Below the pieces are notes generated by a model. It was not told the origin of the DNA. It saw only the letters and a program-made list of their open reading frames with translations, and did no database searches. From Acidobacteriota bacterium (GTDB lineage: Bacteria; Acidobacteriota; Terriglobia; Terriglobales; Acidobacteriaceae), in the NCBI GenBank assembly GCA_016196065.1, contig JACPYL010000010.1, positions 1,054,001-1,118,000 of the forward strand: DNA of 64,000 nt. The letters are read 5' to 3'. The position numbers and the translations under genes were made by a program. This document shows, in pieces, positions 1 through 8,141 of the stretch; position 1 is the stretch's first letter, and each line of letters begins with the position of its first letter.

Positions 1-62
1 AGAGCACGCACAAGACTGAACATCATGCGAAGAAGGCGCACCGGAAAGCTGCTGCTGCCTGA
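1..62 (+). CDS. 3' end of a Lys/Ala/His-rich protein (partial)
   Basis: The frame starting at base 3 stays open to a TGA at 60-62. It encodes about 19 residues, rich in His, Lys and Ala, ending in a run of four Ala. Such basic tails occur on small secreted or nucleoid-like proteins, but too little is present to name a family. The start lies before the window. Confidence 0.55.
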   Translation, partial: STHKTEHHAKKAHRKAAAA

Positions 63-378
63 TATCGGCAGTGGCCGCATGAAGGAGTCATTCTGAGCGG
101 GGTATGGGCCGCTTCGAACACCGGCCCTGCGAAGTGAAGGACCTGCGGCAATCGAGTTTCCAGCGCTCTGGAAACCGTCTGCTTTCGCCGCGTGTGAACC
201 AGCACGATGCCGGCGTCGCGTACTCGCCGACAGGTTCCTTAGCCTTCGCAACTGCTACGTCTCGCGTAGCGGTTGCTCCGCTCAGGATGCAGGTTACGAT
301 TCGATTGTCCCTGCCAGCCTGAGCATCGCACTGGCGGGCTGCCGGCGGGATACTTGCCATCCCGATTGCGAGGCGCTC
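63..378. other. Noncoding leader region upstream of the lipid operon
   Basis: This stretch of 316 bases has no convincing gene; the short open frames in it resemble no family and lack ribosome-binding sites. It contains one strong hairpin (248-276, listed separately) and otherwise probably the promoter of the acyl-CoA ligase operon. No clear -35/-10 pair was found by eye. Confidence 0.5.
248..276 (+). promoter_or_regulatory. Strong hairpin in the leader of the lipid operon
   Basis: Bases 248-259 pair with 265-276 to give a 12-bp stem (eleven Watson-Crick pairs and one U-G) around a five-base loop. No U-tract follows, so it does not look like a simple intrinsic terminator. It lies about 100 bases before the acyl-CoA ligase start. 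It could be part of a leader RNA or a protein-binding site; its function is unknown. Confidence 0.45.
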
Positions 379-2028
379 ATGAAGATCCCACTTACTCCCA
401 TTCGTTTCCTGCACTATGCGTGCGACCAGTTTCCCGACAAGGTCGGAGTAGTGTGCGGCGACCAACGCTTCACTTATGCGGAATTTGCGGACCGCGCCAT
501 GCGTCTGGCGGGAGTGCTCGTCGGCGCGGGCGTTCGGCCCGGCGATCGCATCGCTTTCCTCAGCACAAATTGTCACCGGTTGCTGGAGGCTTACTACGGA
601 GTGCTGGAGGCGGGCTGTATTTTGCTGCCCTTGAACATGCGCCTGAGCCCGCAAGAACTGGCTTTCGTTTTGAATGATGCGCAGGCCAGGTTTCTGTTCG
701 TCGAATCGGCGTTCGTCCCGCTCGTGGAATCGTTTCGCGCTACGGTTCCGTCCATCGAAGCTTCGTTCCTTTTGGACGGTTACCGCGAGGAGACGTGGCT
801 TTCGCCGCGGAACTATGACGAAATGTTGTCGGCTTCTTCTCCCTATGCTTGTGACTTCATGCAGGTGGATGAGGATTCCGTGGCCGAGCTGTTCTATACC
901 AGCGGCAGCAGCGACCGTCCGAAAGGAGTGATGCTCACTCATCGCAACGTATATCTGCACGCATTGTCTGTGATGGCCGCGGGCCAGACTTCTCCGGCGA
1001 CGTTGGGAGATATGTCGTGCCAATCCGTGCTGCTGCACACCATTCCTTTGTTTCACGCGAACGGGTGGGGGACGGCTCATACCATCACGGTTGCGGGAGG
1101 CACGCACGTCATGATTCACCAATTCAATCCAACGGAAGTGTTCCGCCTGATCGAGCGGGAGCACGTGACCACTTGTGCAATGGTTCCCACGATGGCCAAT
1201 GTGCTGGTGCATTCTCCGGAGCGGTCGAAGTACAACCTGAGCAGTTTGAACATGGTCATCATCGGCGGAGCGGCTTCGTCCCCGACGCTGGTGAAAGAGG
1301 TTGAAGAGAAGGTCGGCTGCACATGCATCTCTGGATATGGGTTGACGGAAACTTGTCCCACGCTGGCAAAATCGCCGCTGAAGTCGGCGATTCCGACAGC
1401 CGGGGAGGAGCGCTACGTTCGTCAGTCCATGACGGGGTTTGCGATTCCGGGGGCTGAGCTGCGCGTCGTCGGCCAGAACGGGAAAGACGTTCCGCACGAT
1501 GGTACGGTGATGGGCGAGATCGTGGCCCGGAGCGACGGCGTCATGGAAGGTTACTGGCGTCAGCCCGAAGCTACTGCCGCCGCGCTGAAAGACGGTTGGT
1601 TCCACACCGGCGACATGGCCACCGTTGACGCTCACAATTACATTCAGATTGTTGACCGCAAGAAAGAAATCATTGTGAGCGGCGGGGAAAATATTTCTTC
1701 CCTGGAAGTGGAGAAAGTACTGCTGGCGCACGCGAGCGTTTACGAAGCTGCCGTGATTCCAATTCCTGATGACAAATGGGGAGAGGTCCCGATGGGAGTG
1801 GTCGTGCTGAAGCCGGGCGCTCAAGCCACAGCAGCCGATCTTCTGGAATTCTGTCGCGCGCGGTTGTCGCACTACAAGTGTCCGCGATCGATCGAATTCG
1901 TCGCGAGCATGCCCAAGACTGGCAGTGGGAAACTCCTGAAACGCGAACTCCAAAGCGCTGTCCTGCATGACGGCCGGTTCGCCCTTCGGCGTGATCAGCC
2001 GAGCGAAGTGGTTCAGAATTCGCAGTAG
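379..2028 (+). CDS. Acyl-CoA synthetase / fatty acid-CoA ligase (AMP-forming)
   Basis: This 549-residue enzyme of the ANL superfamily would activate a carboxylic acid to acyl-AMP and then acyl-CoA. The P-loop-like motif begins at Y173 (YTSGSS, then RPKGV). The GYGLTET adenylate motif, the hinge region DRKKEIIVSGGENI and a C-terminal PKTGSGK lysine motif follow, so both lobes are complete. It is the first gene of a long co-directional lipid cluster, 10 bases ahead of the next gene. The natural substrate is probably a medium or long fatty acid, perhaps the product of the downstream megasynthase; that part is inference. Length is usual for the family. Confidence 0.9.
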   Translation: MKIPLTPIRFLHYACDQFPDKVGVVCGDQRFTYAEFADRAMRLAGVLVGAGVRPGDRIAFLSTNCHRLLEAYYGVLEAGCILLPLNMRLSPQELAFVLNDAQARFLFVESAFVPLVESFRATVPSIEASFLLDGYREETWLSPRNYDEMLSASSPYACDFMQVDEDSVAELFYTSGSSDRPKGVMLTHRNVYLHALSVMAAGQTSPATLGDMSCQSVLLHTIPLFHANGWGTAHTITVAGGTHVMIHQFNPTEVFRLIEREHVTTCAMVPTMANVLVHSPERSKYNLSSLNMVIIGGAASSPTLVKEVEEKVGCTCISGYGLTETCPTLAKSPLKSAIPTAGEERYVRQSMTGFAIPGAELRVVGQNGKDVPHDGTVMGEIVARSDGVMEGYWRQPEATAAALKDGWFHTGDMATVDAHNYIQIVDRKKEIIVSGGENISSLEVEKVLLAHASVYEAAVIPIPDDKWGEVPMGVVVLKPGAQATAADLLEFCRARLSHYKCPRSIEFVASMPKTGSGKLLKRELQSAVLHDGRFALRRDQPSEVVQNSQ

Positions 2029-2038
2029 GTCGAACACC

Positions 2039-2821
2039 ATGGACGAAACCGCGTCTACCGTAACGCTGCAGCAGCAAACGCGGGAGAGCTTTAATTCCTA
2101 CATTCGTGACGCCGAAATGGAGATGGAGCAGATTCTTAACGGCGGCGGTCCATTCCTGTGGTCCGATGCCATCGCGAAAAGAACCGAGGCAGTCCGAAGA
2201 GGAGAGGTCCTGGCGCAGTTCTGGTCGGGTAAAGGGCCGGTCAAAGTGCCCAGTGGATTGATCCATGACTGGATCGGAGCGGCGCTGATTCCGGGCACGA
2301 ATATTGAAGACACCATAGCGCTGGTGCAGGACTACAACAACCACCAGAACATATATCAACCTGAAGTCATCGCATCAAAATTGATCAGCCGTCACGGCGA
2401 CGAGTTCCAGATCTACTTGCGTCTTCTCAAGAAAAAGATCCTGACGGTGGTGCTCGATACGGATCACGACGTGCACTACCGCGCGCTCGACAAGAAGCGC
2501 TGGCTGTGCCGGTCGTACACAACGCGGATTGCCGAAGTTGAAGACGCGGGACGCCCGACCGAGAGGGTGATGCTGCCCGATACCGGCTTCGGCTTCCTGT
2601 GGCGTCTTTATTCTTACTGGCAATTCGAGGAAAGTGGAGCAGGCGTTTCGATCGAGTGTCGAGCAATCTCGCTGACGAGGGATTTACCGTTCGGGCTGGG
2701 ATGGATTATCGAACCGATCGTTCAGACACTCCCAAAAGAGTCATTGATGCGTACTCTTGAGGCGACCCGGCAAGCTTTGCAAGGCTCCGCCCGTGTTCAC
2801 GCCGGAAACGTCAGGCGCTGA
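2039..2821 (+). CDS. Conserved hypothetical protein, possible SRPBCC-like lipid-binding fold
   Basis: The 260-residue product starts at the ATG at 2039, just after the ligase stop; an upstream in-frame ATG at 1967 would overlap the ligase. No signal peptide or membrane segment is evident. The C-terminal part (about residues 180-250) has the pattern of a strand followed by a long amphipathic helix, and includes GLGWIIEPIVQTLP. I associate this pattern with START/SRPBCC-like proteins in acidobacteria, but this is memory of similar sequences, not a proven family. If right, it may bind a lipid intermediate. Its position in the lipid operon supports a lipid role. Confidence 0.7.
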   Translation: MDETASTVTLQQQTRESFNSYIRDAEMEMEQILNGGGPFLWSDAIAKRTEAVRRGEVLAQFWSGKGPVKVPSGLIHDWIGAALIPGTNIEDTIALVQDYNNHQNIYQPEVIASKLISRHGDEFQIYLRLLKKKILTVVLDTDHDVHYRALDKKRWLCRSYTTRIAEVEDAGRPTERVMLPDTGFGFLWRLYSYWQFEESGAGVSIECRAISLTRDLPFGLGWIIEPIVQTLPKESLMRTLEATRQALQGSARVHAGNVRR

Positions 2822-2984
2822 AAGCTGTTCAACCGGCCTTCTTCCCGCTGCACTCATGCTGCACCGCACATTTTTGTTGTGACCCCGCGCACTTTCATCC
2901 GTGATACCAGCCACGGACTTCCCACCTTGGGAATGTTCTAGTGATGGCGTATTTCCGTTTCGGCTGGAACAGTGAGGAAATTTC

Positions 2985-3371
2985 ATGGATGTGCAGGAGT
3001 GGTCGAAGGCCACTGTTGATTATGGCCGAAAGGTTCTGAATTCTGGGCTGGAGGGAGCGCGTTCCGGCCGAGAAGCATTTCTACATGGTAAGTCTCTTAC
3101 TCCGTTTCTATGTGAGTCGGTTCGACATGCTGTGAAGCCTGCCCTTTTTGGGGCTTGCATCGGCGTCTTGAGCAGTTGTTCAGGAAGTCGTCCCAAGTCA
3201 GTGCGCAAATCATTGGCTTGGGGACTTCTCGGTGGAACCATCGGCTTGGTGGCAGGCATTGCCTGGAAAAGCCGCTGCTTAACGACCAGCGTCGCGGATG
3301 GCGCCATGGAAAGCATGGGCAGAGTGCGCGATGAGCACTGGCTGGAGAAACATCCCATCGACTACGCATAG
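2985..3371 (+). CDS. Small hypothetical protein with a glycine-rich hydrophobic segment
   Basis: This is a 128-residue protein of unknown function. Residues about 45-95 contain two moderately hydrophobic Gly/Ala/Ser-rich stretches (around FGACIGVLSS and LLGGTIGLVAGIAW) that could form a membrane hairpin or glycine zipper. The ends are charged. The ATG at 2985 follows GAGGAAA, an acceptable ribosome-binding site. A gap of 163 bases separates it from the gene before. It may be a membrane accessory protein of the lipid operon; no family was recognised. Confidence 0.6.
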   Translation: MDVQEWSKATVDYGRKVLNSGLEGARSGREAFLHGKSLTPFLCESVRHAVKPALFGACIGVLSSCSGSRPKSVRKSLAWGLLGGTIGLVAGIAWKSRCLTTSVADGAMESMGRVRDEHWLEKHPIDYA

Positions 3372-3498
3372 GAAGACAAGACCCTAACCCGGCGAAATCG
3401 TTCTCTGGCCGCTCTTGGCGGTCGCGACCAGCCGGCTAAAACAGAGTGAGTGTGCTTCTCGCAGGTACTCAGCCCCGGATGTGAATCAAGGGGGCGCA

Positions 3499-6165
3499 AT
3501 GATCACAAGTGAAGTAGTGCAGGAGCGGGTGAAGACCCAGCCTGCGACAGAAACTCTCAGTGTCGAACGGATTGCCTACCTTGAAACGTTAGTCCGTCAA
3601 GCTAAAACTGCCGCCGCCGTCTTTACCCAATTCACGCAAGAAGATGTGGACCGCATCGTCAAGCCGATGGTGCTGGCCGGCCTGGAACACGCCCAACATC
3701 TCGCCCAGCTTGCGGTCGAGGAAACCAAGATTGGTGTGATGGAAGACAAGGTCATCAAGAACATGGTGGCCACGGAGTTTGCCTACAACTATGTCAAGGA
3801 TAAGCGCACGGTCGGCGTGATTCGCGAGTTTCCGGAACGCAATCTGGTCGAGATGGCGGAACCCATCGGCGTCATCTTCTCGCTTACTCCCATCACGAAC
3901 CCCACGTCCACGGTGCTCTTCAAATGCATCATGGCGATCAAGACGCGGAACGCTGTAATTTTCAGCCCGCATCCGAACGCCTGGCGTTGCTGCTCTGAGG
4001 CCGTGAAGATCATGTATGAGGCAGCGCTGAAGAATGGCGCACCCGAAGGCGTTTTCACCTGTCTCGAAACCCACACCTTGCAGGACAACGCTTACTTGAT
4101 GCACCACAAAGATGTTGGCCTGATCGATGCCACGGGCGGACCGGGCGCGGTGAAGGCGGCTTACAGTTCAGGCAAACCGGCGCTCGGTGTGGGGCCGGGC
4201 AATACGCCGGTCTATCTGGAAAAGACAGCCGACCTGAGCACGGCAGTCGTGGACATCATCCTGTCGAAGACCTTCGACAACGGAACGATCTGCGCCTCTG
4301 AGCAGACGGTAGTAATCGACGATGAAATCTATGAAGTGGTGCTGAAGAAATTTGCGGAACTGAGGGCGCACATCTGCAACGAGAAAGAAACCGAACTGCT
4401 GGAGCGCACGGTCATCGATCCGGAAACAGGATTCATGCATCCGATGGCGGTCGGACAGAAAGCGACTGACATTGCTCGCCGCATCGGTCTTTCCGTGAAG
4501 CCAAACACCAAGCTCCTGATCGCTCCGATTCGGGGAGTGGGCCGCGAACACCCATTGTCGGTGGAGAAACTCTTCCCCTTGCTCTCGGTATATCGCGCAA
4601 AGTCGGTCGACGAGGCGCTTAAGGTGTGTATCGACGTCAATCATGCGGGCGGTCTGGGGCATACGGCCGTCATCTTCTCGCGCAACGACGAAATCATCCG
4701 TAAATTCGGCGAAGTGATCAACGCAGGCCGGATTCTCGTGAATTCGCCAGGTTCGGTCGGGGCCGTGGGCGCCATCTACAACGATCTGGTACCAACGTTC
4801 TCCTTCGGATGCGGCACCGGTGGCGGCAACAGCACCACCGACAACGTGAACATTTATCACTACCTCAACATCAAGCGCGTCGCCCGCAGGACACAGGCCC
4901 ATATGTGGTTCCGAGTTCCCAATCAGATCTATTTCAACCGCAACGCGGTGGAGAATCTGCGGCAGTTTCCATCGCAGTGCACGTTCATCATTACGAACCC
5001 CTCGCTGGAGAAGTTCGGTCACGTTGACATTGTCCGGCGATACATTCCCGCGCAGACTCACGTCCACGTTTCGGTCATTCCCGATGCTGAACCCGAAATC
5101 AAAGTCGTGATGCAGGGAGTGGACGCACTCAATTTCTATAAGGCGGACCAGATTATTGCGCTCGGCGGCGGATCGGTGATCGACGCAGCCAAGATCATGA
5201 AGCTCAAGTACGAATCGCCGGACGCAGATCTCCAGGAACTGGCCGCGCCTTTTCTGGATCTGCGCAAGAGAGTGGTCCAGTACCCCACAGAAAAGACGAA
5301 CCGCGCTCGACTCATTGCGATCCCGACCACGAGCGGAACGGGAAGTGAAGTGACTCCGTTTGCGGTGCTGACCGACAAAGAGCATGGCCGCAAAGTAACT
5401 CTGGCTGACTATTCGCTGACTCCGGATGTGGCGATTGTCGATTCGCAATTTGTGATGTCGATGCCGAAAGGACTTACTGCCGACACCGGTATCGATTGCC
5501 TGACGCACGCGCTCGAAGCTGCCGTGTCAACCCTGGCATCGCCTTACACGGATTGCAACGCAATGCAGGCGATCCGCATGGCCTTCAAGTATCTGCCGAT
5601 CGCTTGCGAGAATCCGCGCGATGAAGAAGCACGCAGCATGATGCACAACGCAGCGTGCATTGCGGCGATGGCGTTTTCGAACGCGGCCGTAGGCGTGAAT
5701 CACGCGCTCGCGCACGCATTCGGAGCGCGCTTCGGCGTGCCGCACGGGCGGGCCAATGCTCTCATGCTGCCGCATGTAATTGCGTACAACGCGGGCGTGC
5801 CCACGAAGTTCTTGCCGTCTCCTTATCAGCAGGGTTACGTCGCCAACAAGAAATACGCGACCATCGCGGACTTGCTCGGCCTGGGTGGACAGACGATTGA
5901 CGAAAAGGTACAGAACCTCGTTGTGGCGATAGAGAATCTGCTCGACCAACTCGATGTGCCACGCTCGATCGCAGACCTGGGAATCTCGAAGGAAGAATTC
6001 GAGCGGGCCATGCCGGATTTAGCCCGGCTGGCATTTGACGATCCGTCCTGGCGGTCGAATCCCCGGATGCCGTTGATCAGCGAATTGGCCGACATGTTCT
6101 GGCAGGCCTATCGGGGAAGAGGCATGGAGAACGTCATCAATACAGCTCAGCAACAAACCGCGTAG
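3499..6165 (+). CDS. adhE: Bifunctional acetaldehyde/acyl-CoA dehydrogenase and iron-containing alcohol dehydrogenase
   Basis: The 888-residue protein has the AdhE layout. An N-terminal CoA-acylating aldehyde dehydrogenase (about 25-460) carries its catalytic Cys at 265 in FDNGTICASEQ. A C-terminal Fe-type alcohol dehydrogenase (about 470-880) has GGGSVIDAAK near 556 and the metal-ligand regions TGIDCLTHALEA and VNHALAHAFGARFGVPHGR. The start is the ATG at 3499, 5 bases after AGGGGG; an upstream TTG would add an unlikely tail. The family normally interconverts acetyl-CoA, acetaldehyde and ethanol with NADH. Between an acyl-CoA ligase and a wax ester synthase it could instead reduce a longer acyl-CoA to the alcohol; that is inference. 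Length matches E. coli AdhE. Confidence 0.93.
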   Translation: MITSEVVQERVKTQPATETLSVERIAYLETLVRQAKTAAAVFTQFTQEDVDRIVKPMVLAGLEHAQHLAQLAVEETKIGVMEDKVIKNMVATEFAYNYVKDKRTVGVIREFPERNLVEMAEPIGVIFSLTPITNPTSTVLFKCIMAIKTRNAVIFSPHPNAWRCCSEAVKIMYEAALKNGAPEGVFTCLETHTLQDNAYLMHHKDVGLIDATGGPGAVKAAYSSGKPALGVGPGNTPVYLEKTADLSTAVVDIILSKTFDNGTICASEQTVVIDDEIYEVVLKKFAELRAHICNEKETELLERTVIDPETGFMHPMAVGQKATDIARRIGLSVKPNTKLLIAPIRGVGREHPLSVEKLFPLLSVYRAKSVDEALKVCIDVNHAGGLGHTAVIFSRNDEIIRKFGEVINAGRILVNSPGSVGAVGAIYNDLVPTFSFGCGTGGGNSTTDNVNIYHYLNIKRVARRTQAHMWFRVPNQIYFNRNAVENLRQFPSQCTFIITNPSLEKFGHVDIVRRYIPAQTHVHVSVIPDAEPEIKVVMQGVDALNFYKADQIIALGGGSVIDAAKIMKLKYESPDADLQELAAPFLDLRKRVVQYPTEKTNRARLIAIPTTSGTGSEVTPFAVLTDKEHGRKVTLADYSLTPDVAIVDSQFVMSMPKGLTADTGIDCLTHALEAAVSTLASPYTDCNAMQAIRMAFKYLPIACENPRDEEARSMMHNAACIAAMAFSNAAVGVNHALAHAFGARFGVPHGRANALMLPHVIAYNAGVPTKFLPSPYQQGYVANKKYATIADLLGLGGQTIDEKVQNLVVAIENLLDQLDVPRSIADLGISKEEFERAMPDLARLAFDDPSWRSNPRMPLISELADMFWQAYRGRGMENVINTAQQQTA

Positions 6166-6168
6166 TGG

Positions 6169-6456
6169 ATGGTGATGCTTATGGCAGTGCTTGCAGTGTG
6201 GCTCAAGGTTGATGAGAAACGTATCGTCCAGATGTTGGAAGCGGCCGGCAAGAAGCTGGAGAGCGCGGACGGTGAAGTGGTGCTCGATTTTTCGGCGGTA
6301 CGCCGCATCGATCCGGGCGCGGTGCGGGCGATGGAAGAGTTCGCCATGATCGCGGACGATAAATGCGTCAAAGTCATTTTGCGCGGAGTGAATGTCGACG
6401 TCTACAAGGTGCTTAAGCTGGTCAAGGTGGCGTCTCAGTTTTCTTTTGTGAGCTGA
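6169..6456 (+). CDS. STAS-domain protein (anti-sigma-antagonist-like) without the usual phospho-Ser
   Basis: The 95-residue product follows adhE by 3 bases and is one STAS domain. It has an amphipathic helix at the start, then VVLDFSAVRRIDPGAVRAMEEF, then a strand with VILRGV and a final helix. In anti-sigma-factor antagonists the central loop is D-S-S/x-G with a phosphorylated Ser. Here it reads DPGA, so a phospho-switch is unlikely. It may be a structural partner or a regulator that does not work by phosphorylation. Translation is probably coupled to adhE. Confidence 0.75.
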   Translation: MVMLMAVLAVWLKVDEKRIVQMLEAAGKKLESADGEVVLDFSAVRRIDPGAVRAMEEFAMIADDKCVKVILRGVNVDVYKVLKLVKVASQFSFVS

Positions 6457-6520
6457 GATACGGGATTGCCCGGAACCATTTTTCCGGAACCATTGTTTCG
6501 TGATCACGAGGAGAGTTGTT

Positions 6521-8113
6521 ATGCAGAACCATTCGAGCAGTGACCGCCTGTCCTGGGGCGACAGCGTTTTTCTGTATCTGGAACGCGAAGGCATGCCGCT
6601 CAACGTGGCCGGAGTCAGCGTGCTGGAAGGCGAGATCCCGTTCGAGACCTATCTGCGGTTTGTCGAGTCGAAGCTGCCCTTGATTCCGCGTTTCCTCAAG
6701 CGTATCGTCCCTTCTCCTTTCAATATTGGCCTGCCGAGTTGGGATTACGATCCCAAATTCGATCTTCGCAACCACGTCCGCAAGACTACGCTCAAGCATG
6801 GTACCGATGCGGAATTGAAGACAGTTGCCGGGAAGCTATTCAGCCAGGTGATGGACCGGGAACATCCCTTGTGGGATCTGACGCTGGTCCACGGGCTGAA
6901 GGGCAAGCGCACCGCCATTATTGCCCGATTGCATCACTGCCTAGCGGATGGAATCGCCGCGGTGGGGATCATGAGCCTGCTGATGGATAGCAGTCCGGCG
7001 GTGCCTGATCTGCCGAAAACGAAACGTCCCTTTCGCATTCCTGCGCCGCATGGCGCGCAGAGCCCGCTGCTCGATGGCCTGACAAATTCGTATGGCAATT
7101 TTGTCGACCGGCTCTTGTCCGCATGGACAGACATTCTGAATATCGCGGAACGAAGCCTTGCTGAAGGAGGCGCTCCGCCAGCGGAAGAATTTTCAAGTTT
7201 GCTTCCGGAACTGACATCGTCCACCGAGCGGTTGGGATTCAACGTCCTCTATAAAGGGCCGCAGAAATTTGCGTGGGCCGAAATTTCGCTCGAGGAAGTG
7301 AAAGCGATCCGACAGAAATGCGGGACCAGCGTGAATGACGTTCTGCTTGCCCTCGTGACCTCGACTATGCGGCGGTATTCAGAACTGCATGGCGAGACCG
7401 TGAAGGGACGCCTGCTGCGCATGATGGTTCCAGTGAATGTGCGCGGAACGACTGCTTCGAGCGAATTGGGGAATCGCATCTCGCTTGTGCCCGTCACGAT
7501 TCCGCTGGATATTCGGCACCCGAAGAAACTGCTGGCGGCGGTCCACAGCAGAACCGAATTTCTCAAACGATCGCATGCAGCCGAACTAATCAGTTTGGCG
7601 GGCGGACTGATTGGCATCCTGCCGAGTTCGATGCAGGCGGTTACCGGACCCATGATCAGCCGGTTGCATTTCACGCCTTTCAACATGGTATGCACGAGCG
7701 TGCCGGGACCGCAGGTCCCGCTCTATGTGCTCGGCCACAAGATGGTGCACTGGTATCCGTATGTGCCGGTGGGAGGCGAGATGGCCGTCAATTGCGCCAT
7801 CTTGAGCTACAACGGCATGGTGTATTTCGGCTTCAGCGGAGACGTCCATATTGCACCGGACCTGGGACGCCTGGAGAACTTTCTGCAAGCGAGTTTTACA
7901 GAATTGCGGGAAGCGGCCAGAGTCAGTCCGCGCAAGAAAAGCAAGAAGAGAGCGCCGCGTGTGAAGGCGCCAGTTGTATCCAAACCGGCACCGGTACGGG
8001 CCAAGACGGTTCGTGTGTCCGCGAACGCGCCGATAGTCGCTGCGGAAGCGCCGGTTAGTACCCCAGACCCAGTGGTTGCAGAAGACAAGGTTCTGTCGCA
8101 AATGATTGCCTAG
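6521..8113 (+). CDS. Wax ester synthase / diacylglycerol acyltransferase (WS/DGAT family)
   Basis: This 530-residue enzyme transfers an acyl group from acyl-CoA to a fatty alcohol or diacylglycerol. The catalytic HHxxxDG motif is present at H138-H139-D143-G144 (HHCLADG), preceded by HPLWDLTLVHGL. The C-terminal DUF1298-type part contains the motif region FNMVCTSVPGPQVPLY. The last ~70 residues are a Lys/Ala/Pro/Val-rich low-complexity tail beyond the catalytic core. The start at ATG 6521 is 5 bases after GAGGAGAG; a GTG 21 bases upstream is less likely. With AdhE just upstream this suggests formation of wax-ester-like neutral lipid. Confidence 0.92.
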   Translation: MQNHSSSDRLSWGDSVFLYLEREGMPLNVAGVSVLEGEIPFETYLRFVESKLPLIPRFLKRIVPSPFNIGLPSWDYDPKFDLRNHVRKTTLKHGTDAELKTVAGKLFSQVMDREHPLWDLTLVHGLKGKRTAIIARLHHCLADGIAAVGIMSLLMDSSPAVPDLPKTKRPFRIPAPHGAQSPLLDGLTNSYGNFVDRLLSAWTDILNIAERSLAEGGAPPAEEFSSLLPELTSSTERLGFNVLYKGPQKFAWAEISLEEVKAIRQKCGTSVNDVLLALVTSTMRRYSELHGETVKGRLLRMMVPVNVRGTTASSELGNRISLVPVTIPLDIRHPKKLLAAVHSRTEFLKRSHAAELISLAGGLIGILPSSMQAVTGPMISRLHFTPFNMVCTSVPGPQVPLYVLGHKMVHWYPYVPVGGEMAVNCAILSYNGMVYFGFSGDVHIAPDLGRLENFLQASFTELREAARVSPRKKSKKRAPRVKAPVVSKPAPVRAKTVRVSANAPIVAAEAPVSTPDPVVAEDKVLSQMIA

Positions 8114-8141
8114 CTAGACCCGGGCCAGAAAGCCGTGGAAG

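Noticed and set aside
88-2040. Long minus-strand open frame of 650 codons opposite the acyl-CoA ligase
   Set aside because: Its product is rich in Arg/His/Gln with no family resemblance, and it lies exactly opposite a clear ligase; a shadow of high-GC coding.
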